A DNA stretch of 28,548 nucleotides from DATDCY01 sp031406795 [NCBI: Candidatus Rokuibacteriota bacterium] (GTDB lineage Bacteria; JAUVQV01): assembly GCA_031406795.1 (NCBI GenBank), contig JANOHV010000071.1, positions 1 through 28,548 on the forward strand, written 5' to 3'. The notes beneath the pieces were generated by a model. It was not told the origin of the DNA, did no database searches, and saw only the letters and a program-made list of their open reading frames with translations. The position numbers were made by a program, and so were the translations under genes. Below, one piece after another: positions 13,939 through 26,100 of this stretch (position 1 is its first letter; every line of letters begins with the position of its first letter).

Positions 13939-16361
13939 CAGACCCCCGCCTTCACATGGAAGACGATGCGGCCGTCTTCCAGCGCGGCGAGGAGCTCTTC
14001 GGTTCCCCGGAAGTCGTGGCGCAAAAGTTCCATGGCCAGCGGGTCCTCGATGTGCGTCTGGATGGCGCGACGCAGGTGCCGGGCCCCGTAGGCGGGGTCG
14101 AACCCCTTCTCGATGAGCCACTCGGTCGCCGCGGGCTCCAGGCGCAGCGCGAAGCCCTTCTCGGCCAGCTGGACGTTGAGCTGGCCGATCTGCAATTCGA
14201 CGATCTGGCGGATGTGCTCCCGCGTGAGCGTGTGGAAGATCACGATGTCGTCGATCCGGTTGATGAACTCGGGGTTGAAGGTCTTCTTGACCTCGTCCAT
14301 GACCTGGGAGCGCGCCTTGACGTTCTCGCAGCCCTCCGGTCCGCAGGCGAAGCCGAGACCGGCGCCGCCCCGGTGCAGGTCGCGGGTGCCGAGGTTCGAG
14401 GTGATGATCAGCACCACGTTGCGGAACGAAACGGTGCGACCGTAGCTGTCGGTGAGCTGCCCGCCGTCGAGCACCTGTAGCAAAATATTAAAAACGTCCG
14501 GGTGCGCCTTCTCGATCTCGTCGAAGAGCACGATGCTGTAGGGGCGCCGGCGCACCTGTTCGGTGAGCTGCCCGCCCTCCTCGAAACCGACGTACCCCGG
14601 CGGGGCCCCGGTCAGCCGCGAGACGTTGAACTTCTCCATGTACTCCGACATGTCGAGGCGGATCAGTGCGCGCTCGTCGTTGAAGAGCACCCCGGCGAGC
14701 GCCCGCGCCAGCTCGGTCTTGCCGACGCCGGTGGGGCCGAGGAAGATGAACGAGCCGATCGGTTTGTTCTGCGGTTTGAGGCCGACGCGCGAGCGGCGGA
14801 TCGCCCGCACGACCGCGGTCACCGCCTCGTCCTGGCCGACGATCCGTTTGTGCAGCTCCTCCTCCATGCGCAGCAGCCGCTCGGTCTCGCGCTCCTCGAT
14901 GCGGACCGTCGGGATGCCGGTCATCTTGGAGACGATGTAGGCGATGTCGTCCTCGCCGAGGCGCGGCACGATCTCGTCCTGCTTCTTCTCCCAGGCGGCG
15001 CGGGCGGTTTCCAGCTCGATCTTGAGACGGCCCTCGGTGTCGCGCAGGCGCGCCGCCTTCTCGTAGTCCTGCAGCCGGATCGCGGTGACCTTGTCGGCGG
15101 TGACCCCCTCGATTTCCAGCTCGCGGCGGCGCAGCTCGGGCGGCAGGGTGATCTCCTTGAGCCGCGCGCGCGAGCCGGCCTCGTCGATGACGTCGATGGC
15201 CTTGTCGGGCAGGTGGCGGTCCGTGATGTAGCGGTCCGCGAGGCGCGCCGCGGCGAGGATGGCCTCGTCCGAGATGCTGATGTGGTGGTGCGCCTCGTAG
15301 CGCGATTTGAGCCCCTGGATGATCTGCACCGTCTGGTCGACCGTCGGCGGCTGCACCAGAACCGTCTGGAAGCGTCGCTCGAGGGCGCCGTCCTTCTCGA
15401 TGTGCTTGCGGTACTCGTTGAGGGTCGTCGCGCCGATGCACTGCAGCTCGCCGCGCGAGAGCGCCGGCTTGAGCATCGAGGAGGCGTCGATCGAGCCCTC
15501 GGCCGCGCCGGCGCCGACCAGCGTGTGGATCTCGTCGATGAAGATCACGACGTTCGGGGTCTCGGTGATCTCCTTCATGATCGTCTTGAGCCGCTCCTCG
15601 AACTGGCCGCGGTACTTGGTGCCGGCGACCAGGGACCCGAGGTCGAGCTGCACGATGCGCTTGCCGAGCAGCGTCTTGGGCACCTGCCCGGAGACGATGC
15701 GCTGGGCGAGGCCTTCGGCGATCGCGGTCTTGCCGACCCCCGGCTCGCCGATGAGCACCGGGTTGTTCTTCGTGCGGCGCGAGAGGATCTGGATGACGCG
15801 CTCGATCTCGTCGGCCCGGCCGATCACCGGGTCGAGCTTGGACTCCCTCGCGAGCTTGGTCAGATCGCGGGAGAACTCGTTGAGCAGCGGCGTCTCCTTC
15901 TTCTCCTCCTTCGCCTTGGGGGAGGAGATCTTGAGCAGCGAGATCGTCTCCTTGCGCAGCATCGTCAGCGAGAGGCCGAAACTCTTGAGCACCTGGGCGG
16001 CGATGCCCGAGTCCTCCTTGACCAGGCCGAGCAGCAGGTGCTCGGTGCCGATGTAGTTCTGGCCGAGCAGACGCGCCTCCTCGACGGAGAGTTCGAGCAC
16101 CTTCTTCGCCTGGGGCGAAAAGGGGATTTCGCCGAGCGTCAGCACATTCTCCGTGGGCGGCATCCGCGCCACGAGTTCGGCCTCGAGCTGCTTTTGCGAG
16201 AACTCCAGCGTCTTGAGCACCGCGATGGCGGTCCCGGTCCCCTCCCGGACGATGCCGAGCAGCAGATGCTCGGTGCCGAGGTATTCGTGCTGATATTTTT
16301 CGGCCTCGCCCCGCGCGAGGATGATCACCCGTCGGGCGCGTTCGGTGAAACGCTCAAACAT
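13938..16361 (-). CDS. clpC: ATP-dependent Clp protease ATP-binding subunit ClpC
   Basis: An 807-residue Hsp100 unfoldase feeding the ClpP protease. Seen in order: two Clp-N repeats ([35 protein letters not shown] and [15 protein letters not shown]); a first AAA+ module with Walker A GEPGVGKT (205-212) and Walker B FIDEIH; a UVR-type coiled middle segment ([20 protein letters not shown]), which distinguishes ClpC from ClpA and ClpB; a second AAA+ module with GPTGVGKT (542-549) and [14 protein letters not shown]; a LGF tripeptide suited to ClpP docking; and the D2-small C-terminal domain. ATG 16361 is chosen for the conserved MFERF start and the AAGGAG site upstream. No CIRCE or CtsR-type operator is apparent. 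Confidence 0.96.
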   Translation of the reverse strand: MFERFTERARRVIILARGEAEKYQHEYLGTEHLLLGIVREGTGTAIAVLKTLEFSQKQLEAELVARMPPTENVLTLGEIPFSPQAKKVLELSVEEARLLGQNYIGTEHLLLGLVKEDSGIAAQVLKSFGLSLTMLRKETISLLKISSPKAKEEKKETPLLNEFSRDLTKLARESKLDPVIGRADEIERVIQILSRRTKNNPVLIGEPGVGKTAIAEGLAQRIVSGQVPKTLLGKRIVQLDLGSLVAGTKYRGQFEERLKTIMKEITETPNVVIFIDEIHTLVGAGAAEGSIDASSMLKPALSRGELQCIGATTLNEYRKHIEKDGALERRFQTVLVQPPTVDQTVQIIQGLKSRYEAHHHISISDEAILAAARLADRYITDRHLPDKAIDVIDEAGSRARLKEITLPPELRRRELEIEGVTADKVTAIRLQDYEKAARLRDTEGRLKIELETARAAWEKKQDEIVPRLGEDDIAYIVSKMTGIPTVRIEERETERLLRMEEELHKRIVGQDEAVTAVVRAIRRSRVGLKPQNKPIGSFIFLGPTGVGKTELARALAGVLFNDERALIRLDMSEYMEKFNVSRLTGAPPGYVGFEEGGQLTEQVRRRPYSIVLFDEIEKAHPDVFNILLQVLDGGQLTDSYGRTVSFRNVVLIITSNLGTRDLHRGGAGLGFACGPEGCENVKARSQVMDEVKKTFNPEFINRIDDIVIFHTLTREHIRQIVELQIGQLNVQLAEKGFALRLEPAATEWLIEKGFDPAYGARHLRRAIQTHIEDPLAMELLRHDFRGTEELLAALEDGRIVFHVKAGV

Positions 16362-16391
16362 GGTTGCCCCTTCTCCTTGTAAATGCAGAGG

Positions 16392-16421
16392 ATTATCCGC
16401 TAGATAGCCTCGTTTTGTCAA
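16392..16421 (-). promoter_or_regulatory. Strong sigma70-type promoter of clpC-bamA
   Basis: On the minus strand a perfect TTGACA (16416-16421) is followed after 18 bases by GATAAT (16392-16397). The start of transcription would be near 16385, leaving a leader of roughly 25 bases with the AAGGAG site. It is the best consensus promoter in the window. Confidence 0.75.
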
Positions 16422-16481
16422 TAAACACTTTCATCCCCCCTCTCGATTTGAGTCTGCAGGACCGGAAAAGTTCCGGGAATC

Positions 16482-16511
16482 TTGACGGCGCGGGGAGTTC
16501 CCTGCTACAAA
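16482..16511 (+). promoter_or_regulatory. Candidate promoter of glyQ-glyS
   Basis: TTGACG (16482-16487), an 18-base spacer and TACAAA (16506-16511) lie about 50 bases before the glyQ start, divergent to the clpC promoter. No T-box leader features were recognised. Confidence 0.45.
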
Positions 16512-16558
16512 CCGTCATCTCAGCGCGATCCGAACGGGAGAAAGGAGTCCACGCCGTG

Positions 16559-17500
16559 ATGTTTCAGGACGTCATTCTCACCCTCGAGGCCTACTGGGCC
16601 AGCCGGGGGTGCGTCATCCACCAGCCCTTCGACAGCGAAGTCGGCGCGGGTACCTTTCACCCGGCGACGTTCCTGCGCGCGCTCGGCCCCGAGCCCTGGC
16701 GGACCGCCTACGTGCAGCCCTCGCGGCGACCGACCGACGGGCGCTACGGCGAGAACCCGAACCGGCTGCAGCATTACTACCAGTACCAGGTGCTCATCAA
16801 ACCCTCGCCCGCGGACATCCAGGAGCAGTACCTCGGCAGCCTCTACGCGCTGGGAATCGACCCGAAGGTGCACGACATCCGTTTTGTCGAGGACGACTGG
16901 GAGTCCCCGACGCTCGGCGCCTGGGGGCTCGGCTGGGAGGTCTGGCTCGACGGGATGGAGGTGACGCAGTTCACCTACTTCCAGCAGGCCGGGGGAATCG
17001 ACTGCAAACCCGTGAGCGTCGAGCTGACCTACGGCCTGGAGCGCCTCACGATGTACCTGCAGGGCGTGGACAACGTCTATGACTTGGTCTGGGCGCCCGG
17101 CGTTCGCTACGGCGACGTCCACCACCGCCAGGAGGTCGAGGGTTCGACCTACAACTTCAAGCAGAGCGACCCCGAGATGCTCTTCGCGCTCTTCGCCGCC
17201 TACGAGAAGGAGTGTCTGAGGCTCGTCGGCCAGGGGCTCGTCCAGCCGGGATACGAGTACTGCCTGAAGTGCTCGCACGCCTTCAACCTGCTCGACGCGC
17301 GCGGGGCAATCAGCGTCACCGAGCGCACCGGGTACATCAAACGGGTGCGCCGGCTGGCGCGCGCCTCGGCCGAGGCCCACTTGAGCCTGCGCGAGTCCCT
17401 GGGCTTCCCGCTGCTCACGGACATCGCGGCGCGGCCGTCCTTCGGCTCCTCTCCCGGGCAATCGACCGTCGTCCCGCCGGGCGACAAGAGCGCCGGGTGA
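16559..17500 (+). CDS. glyQ: Glycyl-tRNA synthetase alpha subunit
   Basis: A 313-residue class II synthetase subunit holding the adenylation site of the bacterial alpha2-beta2 GlyRS. The conserved beginning [23 protein letters not shown] is followed by [71 protein letters not shown] and [13 protein letters not shown], all characteristic of GlyQ. The C-terminal tail beyond about residue 290 is poorly conserved. An AAAGGAG site (16541-16547) serves ATG 16559, or possibly the adjoining in-frame GTG at 16556. The frame is open to 16364, but the extra residues are not part of the family. glyS follows after 13 bases. Confidence 0.96.
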   Translation: MFQDVILTLEAYWASRGCVIHQPFDSEVGAGTFHPATFLRALGPEPWRTAYVQPSRRPTDGRYGENPNRLQHYYQYQVLIKPSPADIQEQYLGSLYALGIDPKVHDIRFVEDDWESPTLGAWGLGWEVWLDGMEVTQFTYFQQAGGIDCKPVSVELTYGLERLTMYLQGVDNVYDLVWAPGVRYGDVHHRQEVEGSTYNFKQSDPEMLFALFAAYEKECLRLVGQGLVQPGYEYCLKCSHAFNLLDARGAISVTERTGYIKRVRRLARASAEAHLSLRESLGFPLLTDIAARPSFGSSPGQSTVVPPGDKSAG

Positions 17501-17513
17501 GGGGGGGGCGAAG

Positions 17514-19589
17514 ATGAGCGCGGTCATGGACCTGCTGATCGAGATCGGCACCGAAGAGATTCCCGCCCGGTTCATACCCCGGGCGCTGGACGAACTGGCC
17601 GCCGCGGCGCGCGCCTCCCTGGAAAGCCGGCGGCTCGCTCACGGCCCGGTGAGCACCTTCGGGACCCCGCGTCGCCTCGTCCTGGCGGTGACGGGCATCG
17701 TCGCGCTGCAGCCAGATCTGGTGAGCGAAGTCACCGGCCCGCCCAGGAAGGCGGCCTACGGTCCGGATGGCGCCCTGACGAAGGCCGGCGCGGGCTTCGC
17801 GAAGGGCCAGGGGGTCGACCCGACGGACCTGTTCGTCAAGGAGACGCCGAAGGGGGAGTACCTCGCCGCGATCAGGCGCGAAGCGGGGCGCCCGTCCGCC
17901 GAGATCCTTCGGGAGGAGATTCCCGGCTGGATCCTCGGCCTGCGTTTCCAGAAGTCGATGCGGTGGGGAGAAGGCGAGCTGCGGTTCGTGCGCCCGCTGC
18001 ACTGGGTGCTGGCGCTGTTCGGGGGCGAGGTCCTCGAGTTCGACCTCGAGGGGCTCAAGAGCGGCAATCGCACGCGCGGCCACCGCTTTCTCGCTCCCGC
18101 GGAGTTCGAGGTCCGCGACCTGGCCGACTACCTCGCGAAGATCCGTGAGGCCCGGGTCATTGTGGATCCTGCCGAGCGGCGCGAGTCGATCCGCCGGCAG
18201 GTCGAGGAGGCCGGGCGGACCCGGGGCGGCGCGGCCGTCGTCGACGAGGAGCTGCTCGAGCACGTGACGAACCTCGTCGAGTGGCCGGTGGCGGTCTGCG
18301 GGGGCTTCGAACCGGCGTTCCTCGCCGTGCCGCCCGAGGTCCTGGTCACGGCGATGAAGTCGCACCAGAAGTACTTCACCATCGTGGACGCGCACGGCGC
18401 GCTGCTGCCCTGGTTCATCACGATTTCGAACATGCAGGCCGCCGACATGGGGCAGATCCGCGCCGGCAACGAGCGGGTGCTGCGCGCCCGGCTCGCCGAT
18501 GCGCGCTTCTTCTGGGAGCAGGATTTGAAGATCCCGCTGCGCGGCCGCGTCGCGGGTCTGGGCAGCGTCGTCTACCAGGAGCGGCTCGGCACCTACCTCG
18601 AGAAGGTCGAACGGATCAAGGAGCTGGCGCGCTGGCTGGCGCGCGAGGCCGACGGCGTTTCGGAAGCCGACGCCGAGCGGGCGGCCTTCCTCTGCAAGGC
18701 CGATCTGGCGACCGGCATGGTCGGCGAGTTCCCCGAGTTGCAGGGGGTCATGGGGCGGCACTACGCGCTGCACGCCGGCGAGAAGCCCGCGGTGGCCGAG
18801 GCGCTGCTCGAGGCCTACCTGCCGCGCTTCGCCGGGGACGCGCTGCCGCAAAGCGCGCTCGGGGCGGTTCTCTCCGTCGCCGACCGGATGGACACCATCT
18901 GCGGGATCTTCGGCATTGGCATGGCGCCGACCGGTTCGGAGGATCCCTATGCGCTGCGCCGCCACACGCTGGCGGTGATCAACATCCTCGGCGAGCGCGC
19001 CTGGCCGATCCACCTGCGGAGCCTGGTCGACTTCGCGATACTCGCGCTCTCCGGCAAACACACGCGCCCGCCCGAGCAGCTGCGCCTCGAAGTCCTGGAG
19101 TTCTTCCGCGGCCGCATCGAAAATCTGCACACGGCCGGGGGCTCGCCGGTGGACGTGGTCCGCGCCGTCCTGTCCGCCGGCTTCGACCGGCTCCCCGAGG
19201 TCAGGCGGCGCATCGAGGCGCTCGAGGAGATCCGACGGCGCGAGGACTTCGCGCCGCTCGCGGTGACGTTCAAGCGCGTGGCGAACATCGTCCCGCCCGG
19301 GTTCGCCGGCGAAGTCGATCCCGCCCGGTGCGTCGAGGCGGTGGAGCGTGAGCTGGCGGAGGCGGTGGGCGCAGCCCGTGCCGACGTCGACGCCCTGGTG
19401 GCCCGGCACGACTACCGCGGCGCGCTGGGGAAGATCGCCGAGTTGCGCCCGGTGGTCGATCGCTTCTTCGACGGCGTCATGGTGCTGGCCGACGACCCGG
19501 ACGTGCGCGCCAATCGCCTGTCGCTGCTGGCGGGGGTGGCGTCGTTGTTCGCGGATCTGGCGGACTTCAGACTGCTCGGGTCCGGATAA
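17514..19589 (+). CDS. glyS: Glycyl-tRNA synthetase beta subunit
   Basis: A 691-residue partner of GlyQ, involved in tRNA binding. It begins with the family signature DLLIEIGTEEIPARFIPRAL, then GTPRRLVL and VTGPPRKAAYGPDG. The mid-region KSMRWGEGELRFVRPLHWV, the MKSHQKYF motif, FWEQDLKIPL and the HD-like segment GRHYALHAGEKP with DRMDTICGIFGIGMAPTGSEDPYALRR all match GlyS. A C-terminal anticodon-binding (DALR-like) helical domain ends the protein. Length is normal. The first ATG (17514) follows a G-rich stretch and is preferred; a second in-frame ATG lies at 17529, immediately before DLLIEIGTEEIP. It is co-transcribed with glyQ. Confidence 0.96.
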   Translation: MSAVMDLLIEIGTEEIPARFIPRALDELAAAARASLESRRLAHGPVSTFGTPRRLVLAVTGIVALQPDLVSEVTGPPRKAAYGPDGALTKAGAGFAKGQGVDPTDLFVKETPKGEYLAAIRREAGRPSAEILREEIPGWILGLRFQKSMRWGEGELRFVRPLHWVLALFGGEVLEFDLEGLKSGNRTRGHRFLAPAEFEVRDLADYLAKIREARVIVDPAERRESIRRQVEEAGRTRGGAAVVDEELLEHVTNLVEWPVAVCGGFEPAFLAVPPEVLVTAMKSHQKYFTIVDAHGALLPWFITISNMQAADMGQIRAGNERVLRARLADARFFWEQDLKIPLRGRVAGLGSVVYQERLGTYLEKVERIKELARWLAREADGVSEADAERAAFLCKADLATGMVGEFPELQGVMGRHYALHAGEKPAVAEALLEAYLPRFAGDALPQSALGAVLSVADRMDTICGIFGIGMAPTGSEDPYALRRHTLAVINILGERAWPIHLRSLVDFAILALSGKHTRPPEQLRLEVLEFFRGRIENLHTAGGSPVDVVRAVLSAGFDRLPEVRRRIEALEEIRRREDFAPLAVTFKRVANIVPPGFAGEVDPARCVEAVERELAEAVGAARADVDALVARHDYRGALGKIAELRPVVDRFFDGVMVLADDPDVRANRLSLLAGVASLFADLADFRLLGSG

Positions 19590-19639
19590 GGGCCGGCGAC
19601 CGCCCGCCCGGGTTGCAGTCGCGACCTGACCTGTCTTGA

Positions 19640-20032
19640 GCGGCCTCGACCCGCCGGTTCACTTGGTACTTCGCGCACAAGCGCCGCGGCCGTGAGGCCA
19701 TGAACGCCGCCGCCGTCCTCCCCGAGTTCCACGGCCGCGCCGGCCACAACTTCTGGGACCCTACGTTAAGTATGACTGCGACCACGCCTTCTGCAACGCG
19801 CACCTTTTGCGTGAACTGACCTTTCTGTGGGAGGAGCAGGAGCAGCGGTGGGCCAAGAGCATGATCGAGCGCCTGCGGGACATCAAGGACGCGGTCGATG
19901 CCGCCCGAGACGCCGGTCTGCCGCATCTGCGGTTTCGTCTCCACAGCCAGGAAGAACGGCATCAACGCCCTCGACGCATTACGCCGCGTCTTCCTCGCCG
20001 ATCCCCTCATCCCGATGCACAACACCACGTAG
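19640..20032 (+). pseudogene. Decayed IS66-type transposase fragment
   Basis: Three stretches match the IS66 transposase (DDE_Tnp_IS66) in order but not in one frame. First, from 19640, ASTRRFTWYFAHKRRGREAM and LPEFHGRAGHNFWDP. A one-base loss near 19760 then shifts the frame to YVKYDCDHAFCNAHLLRELTFL and the following helical region (to about 19915). After a large internal deletion comes a third frame with CGFVSTARKNGINALDALRR, running to the TAG at 20030-20032, which resembles the usual IS66 C-terminus. The N-terminal half is missing, and a TGA lies directly before the first block. No terminal inverted repeats were identified. The remaining gap up to 20158 holds nothing recognisable. The remnant lies at the junction between the glyQS core region and the accessory region. 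Confidence 0.82.
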
Positions 20033-20158
20033 TCCTCAGCCAACCGCCGGTGTTGGCAACTCCGTCCCAGTTATCTCGGGACGCTTCCCGGGGCGGGATA
20101 CCTCCTGAATAGTTACGATCGGCGATCCTCGTTAGCCCGGGTAGGGCGCACCGCGTTC

Positions 20159-23100
20159 CTACTTGTAGACCTCCAGCTCCGACACGCTGTAGTAGGGGGA
20201 GCCGTTGGGAGCGGTGCAGTAGACCCGCACGAAGCGGGCGCTCACCGTTGCAAAGTTGGCATTGGTCACGCTCCCGTTGCTGGAGCTGGTCGAGTACCGC
20301 GTCGTCCAGAACGTGCCGCTGGTCGAGGTTTCAATCCGGAAGGCCCGGGCAAAGTAGGTCGCCGGCCAGAAGACCTTGACCTTCGAGATGCTGGTGCTCG
20401 ATCCCAGGTCGACTTGCACCCATTGGGCTTTGGATGACTTGTCGCTCATCCAGGAGGTGGCGGTGCTGCCGTCGACCGCCTTGGCTGCGGTGTGGGAGGA
20501 GCCGCTTTGCGTCGAGGAGGCGCGGGCGGGCTGATTCAAGGCGAGGTTCACCGGCGCGGCGCTGATCGCGACGGCGGCGGTGTCGGTGCTGGCGGCCCCG
20601 AGATTGTCGGTCACCGTCAGGGTCACGGTGTACGCGCCGGCGACAGCGTAGGTGTGCGTCGCGGAGACTCCGGCCCCGTCGATTGTGCCGTCGCCCCAGT
20701 TCCAGGAATAACTGACGATCATGCCGTCGGGGTCCGTGGAGGCCCCCGCCGAGAAGCTCAGCACCTGCCCGACCGTTCCCATGCGGTCGGGGCCCGCACT
20801 GGCCACCGGCGGGCTGTCGATCGTCACGCTGCCGAGGCTGTAGCTCGTGCGGGTGGTCGGCCCATCCGTGATCGCGGCGTAGACCCAGTACCTGCCGGGC
20901 GGGAGCGCGGAGACGTCCCAGGCGTAGGCGTCATTGTCTCCGCTGTCGGGGTCTTCCGCCAGAGCGTTGGCGATCGGCGTCCCATCCTCCCCCGCGCTGT
21001 CGGAGTCGTAGTAGAGCGAGACAGCGGCGTTCGAGTCGGGGTCGGCATCCACCCACCGGATTTCGAAGCTGCCTCCGGCCAGCGCGTAGTCGGCCGCCGG
21101 CTCGGTGACCGTGATCGACGGCGGGTCGTCGATTCCGTTGTTGTTCACGAAGAAGCGACTGGGCGCGCTCCACGGCCCGGCAAGCCCGTGCTCATCGATC
21201 GCCGCGGCGCGCCAGGTGTACCAGACGTTGTCCGGAAGGCTCTCGCTGCAAACCCAGAAGGCCTCCGGAGTCTGTGCTTGCGCCAGCGGCATCAGGGGCG
21301 GATCACCGTAGATCTCGTAGACGTACGCGATCGCGTCCCGGTCCGCATCGGTTGCCGAAGACACGTCCAAGCGCGGCGTGACCGAGTCCGCCCAGGATTC
21401 CGCCCCGGGGTTGAGCGGCGTCACGGCCGAGGGGGCATCGTTGGCCGTGTTCGTGAAGAAGGCGCGCTTGGCCCAGTCGCTGTCGACGAGCCCGTCGCTT
21501 GCTTTGACCCGCCAGTGATACAGCGTGTTGTCGGCCAGGTCCGCGAGGGCCCACGCGGTGGTCCCGATTCCCGCGCCGAGCCAGCCGGAGCTCCTCCACG
21601 CGGGGCCGTCGAACGTCTCGACGGCATCCAGCTCGAAGAGGTAGCTGATCGGGTCGGCCTCCGGATCAGCGGCGTTGAGCACCGTCAGATCGGCGGCCAG
21701 GGCCGCCAGCTCTTCGCCCTCCGCCGGCGAGCTCGGCTGCGGGGTGCCGGGCGGCTCGTTGGCCAGGTTGACGAAGAAGGCGGCCGCACCCGTTTCCGTG
21801 GCGGCGCCGTGCGCGTCCGAGACCACGGCCTTCCAGAAATACCAGGTGTTGTCGGACAGCGGCGGGTCCGCGATCCAGGTGGTCGTGCCTCCCGCGCCCG
21901 CCGACAGGCCGGTGACCGAGGCGGCGTGCTGCGTGAGACCTTCATCGGAGTACACGAGGAAGGAGTAGCTGAGCGCATCCCCGTCCAGGTCGCTGCTGTT
22001 GGTCACCGCCAGCTCGGGGGCCAGGGCGGCCACGTCGGCGCCGTGCTGCGGGGCGCTGACGAGGAAGGGCGCGGGCGGGTCGTTGGCGGTGTTGACGAAG
22101 AAGGAGGCCGCCTCGGCCCAATCGGAGCAGCCGCCGCGGCCGTCGCAGGCGCGCGCGCGCCACCAGTGCCACGCGTTGTCGGGCAGGTCGGCGCCCACCG
22201 TCCAGGAGGTGATGGCTTCGCCCGCGGGAACGGAGGGCGAACTGAGCAGAAGCTGCTGCATCCCGGCGTCGGCGTAGACCTCGTACTCGCACACGAGCGC
22301 GTCCCCGTCGGGATCGACGCTGTTCTCCACCGCGAGCTCCGGCTGCAGTGTCTGCACTTGTGTCTGTGTCCTTGGGGCGAGGAGCACCGGCACCGTGGGC
22401 GCGCGGTTGACCCCAACGACGACCGTTGTCCCGATTGACGCCGAGGCCGTGTGGCCGGCGCCATCCATGGCGGTGGCGGTGAAGCTCACCGGTCCGTCCG
22501 TGAGGCCTGAGACCGCGCATGCCCACGTGCCGGAAGATGGGTAGCTCACTTGTCCGAAACTCGCCGGCTGGTCCGTCGCCAGGGTCACGGTGGCGCCGGC
22601 TTCCATGCTCCCCATCAAGGTCGCGGCAGCCTGCCGCCAGGGATCCGACAATGGATCGATGCTCACTGCAGGGGGCACCGTGTCGATGACATAGGCGGCG
22701 CTGTCCTCGGCGCTCTGGTTGCCGGCGGCGTCGACCGCGATCCAGCGCAGGGTGAGCGATTCGCTCACTACGATCGGTCCCCCGTAGCTCGGCGAGGACG
22801 GAATGGGCGCCGAGCCATCCACTGTCGCATAGATTGTCGCGGGCTCGTCTGCCGAGAGCGTCACCGATTGCGCCGCTCCGTACGTCCCGCCGCGCGGCGC
22901 GGCCGACACGCTTGGCGCCGTTCGATCGATGATCAATGGTCCAGCGGCGTAGGCAAGCGCGGTGCCCCCGGCGTCCTGGATGGTAGCGTAAACATAAAAC
23001 GTTCCATCACTCAGGGCTGACGTGTCCCACGTGTAGGCATTGGTCGGATCAGCCGCCGGCATGTCGGAGACGATCAGCTCCCCATCGAAACCCTGGGCGT

Positions 23101-26100
23101 CCCAATCCCGATAGAGCGAAATCATGCCGCTAGCTTCCGGAGTGGTTTCTGCCCAGGTGATCGTGAACGACGTGGCGTTGGTCGGCGGCGACATGCCCGC
23201 AGGTGAGGTAACTTCTATGCCGGGTTCGTCGGCGACGATCAGATGCACGATCGCGGGAGGGCTGTCTGCCAAACCGTCGTTCACGTGGTAGGTGAAGCTC
23301 ACCGCTCCGTCGAGATTCGGGTCCGGCCGGAAGGCGCAGTCAGGAGGCATGAGACACTGAAGCGTTCCCCAGGAAGGTTCGGAGTCGACGGAGTACGTAA
23401 GCTCGTCGTTGTCGGCGTCAGTCCCCTGGAGTAGCACGGCAACCGAGTAATTCGGCCTCAGCCGGATGGTGCGATCCGTCGCCACCGGCAGGGCGTTCGA
23501 TGCCTTGACGGCGATGCTCACGAGCGCCGGTTCACTGACGCCAATCTCACCCGAGACCGTGAATGAGAAGGCGTCTTCGCCGGAATAGCCCGGCGCAGGT
23601 GAATAGGCCAAGGCCGGAGCTATTCCGGAGAGGGTGCCGTGATCCGGACCAGAAACGATGTTGAATGCCAGATCGGGAGGAGTGCCGGCCTCCAGGAGGG
23701 CGGCCATGCTGCTTGCTGCTGGTGCCGAATGCGGGCTGAGAGCCGTCAGCAAGATTGGGTAATCCACGGTGTTCTGCAGCATGGTTACGGCCACCGGCAT
23801 ACCGCGTAACTCATCGCAATCGGGAATCTGGTTGCCGTTATTGTCAACGTATGCGAACGGTCCACCGAACGCCCCGAGATCCACCCTGCTCTTCGTCAGG
23901 TCGCACTCCTGCCATCGGTCGTCAGCCTTGGTCACAGGATCTGTGAAGGCAAAGCTTGCTCCCGCGTTTCGGGCGCAGGAACCCTGCCCGAGATGATAGT
24001 CAGGAGGACTGGAAGAGGTGTCCTTGAAATTCGGGGAGCAATCGAAATTATGAGAGACGTCGTTCTCGCCGTCACTGGTGCCTTCTTCCAAAACTCCGTT
24101 TCCATGGAGGTTTCGAAAGAAGTCGTTGTATTGGACGTTGAAGACGTGCACGTTGAAGAGGTCGATCGCGTAGTCGTTGTCTTGAAAGATGTTGTTGAAC
24201 ACGCGAGTCTGTGCTGTATAGGAATTGCTGCCGTCAATTCCTTTCACGTTGCCTTTGAAGACGTTGTTGTAGATGCCGATGTAGGTTTCAGGAGCCCCTT
24301 GCTGTCCCATCGCCCCACCGACGTACACGCCGATGTTGTTCGCGATGAGGATGTTGTTCGAGATGAGGACGCCCTGATCGAAGAAGCATTCGATGCCGGT
24401 TCCTTGGCGGGAAGCGTCGCGTATCGTGAACCCGATGATGCGGCTGTCGTCCGCAGCATCGATCTGGATGCCGGCCTGCCCATCTATCGTCGTCTCCGCC
24501 GGCCCGCGTTCGCTCATGAGCGTGATCGCGGCGGGAGCATACGGTATGGTGTGTCTTCCGATGGTCAGCTGAGGCTCCGAGTAGTTGCCGGGTCCGACCA
24601 TGACCGTCTTGATCAAACCGGAATTGGCCGCGGCCAAGGCGTCCCTGATGCTCGTGCCCGACCCCGACGGCCCGCCCGACTCGTGGACCCAGAGAGCGTT
24701 GAGGGGTTTCACGGTGACGGTGGCCGACGGTTCGCTCTCGTTGCCAATTTCGTCTTGCGCGGTCAGCCAAACGAAATAGATCTTGTCGTTCGTCAAAGGT
24801 GTCAACTCGTAGGAGGTCGCCGGTGCCGCTACCCAAACTCGGCTCGGGTTGTTCGAACCGATCGCGTAGTAGATCCAGTATCCGGCAAGATCGGCAATGG
24901 CAGTCCCGTTGGGGTTCGTGGGCGCCGTCCAGGCGATTTGCGCCTTGCCGTTGCCGCCCAACACCTTGGGATTGGTCGGCTTGGCCGGAGGCGTGGAATC
25001 AATCACGAATCCGCGCCACGTATCGTTCTCCGTGTTTGGGACACCGGTTGATATTTCGTCCTCATTGATGTCCCAGACTCCGTTGTGATTGAGATCACCG
25101 AACGTGAGGTTCACCTCATTTCCATCCAGATCCGTCACTTCAAGCGCCAGCCAATACGGCCCATCAGGGAGCCTCCCACCCCCGCTGATTTCGCCCTTCC
25201 AGTTGTTTAGAGTGATTGTAGCCTCATACGGCAGATCCGTGCTGTTGGATGGTCCGGAGAGTGGGTAAAGCACATTGTTCCAGGCTTGACCATTGGCGAT
25301 AATGACAGTCTCATCGCATTGCTGACCCGCTTCAACAGCTTTTATAGTGATCCGCACGGCACTGGTACGATTCTCAAGAATCTTAAAGGTGATGTTCGAC
25401 CCATGAATCGGATCGATGATTAATGACAATCCGCTAATAGTAGGTATCGTGAGATTGCGAACCAACGGCGGCAAGGACCGGGATATAGCCAATAGCGCTC
25501 CCGCACCGTACCCCTCCGAGGCCCCAAGAAGCAGCCGTATTGTTTCCTTCTGTTCGTTAGTTGTCATGGGCCATGTGGAATGAAATCGATCCGAACTGCC
25601 ACAGGTCTCTGCGTAGTAGCCCTTCAACAACCGCTTATCAGGTTCGCCATACCAATAGCCACAATTGCCCTTGTTATTGTAGTACCCGCGCCACGATGAG
25701 TAGTCTCCGGCAGTATTGTCCAATGTGAACTGGTTCAGCTTGTCGTAATTCTCACCCACCTCCTTGATTGGATCTCTAAACAAAATCTGTGGGTTAATAT
25801 TGGGATAGAACAGATGAGCAATCTGCTCCATATTGTCCCTCGCCCCCGTCCATCCGTGCGGAATATTGTATGCATGAGCTGGAACTCCCATATCCTCCGT
25901 GAGATGCGCCATGAGAGCGACATAGTAGTAGGCGCCGGGCTTCTCAGTCGATAATGGATCGCCGGGTCCAGAAAACTTGAAATAACGATATTGCTCCAAC
26001 GCATAGCGCCACCATTGCATGATCGGCCCATCGTTTCGTTTCCCATCATTCGCATGCGCTCTTTCGTCGTCTTCCGAGCCTGAAGTCCAGCTGCTGATGG

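Noticed and set aside
11911-14091. 726-codon open frame antisense to bamA
   Set aside because: Complementary-frame artefact of a GC-rich gene. bamA has clear domains and the antisense product has none.
14502-16382. 626-codon open frame antisense to clpC, on the plus strand
   Set aside because: It mirrors clpC exactly, its residues are Leu/Asp/Arg/Val-rich without any motif, and high GC at third positions creates such frames by chance.
16362-16558. CIRCE or CtsR operator in the clpC-glyQ divergent region
   Set aside because: No inverted repeat of the CIRCE type or CtsR heptamer repeat could be found by eye. Only sigma70-type boxes are visible.
20033-20158. Further gene or IS end between the IS66 remnant and the giant gene
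   Set aside because: No inverted repeat end, start signal or recognisable peptide could be supported in this short gap.
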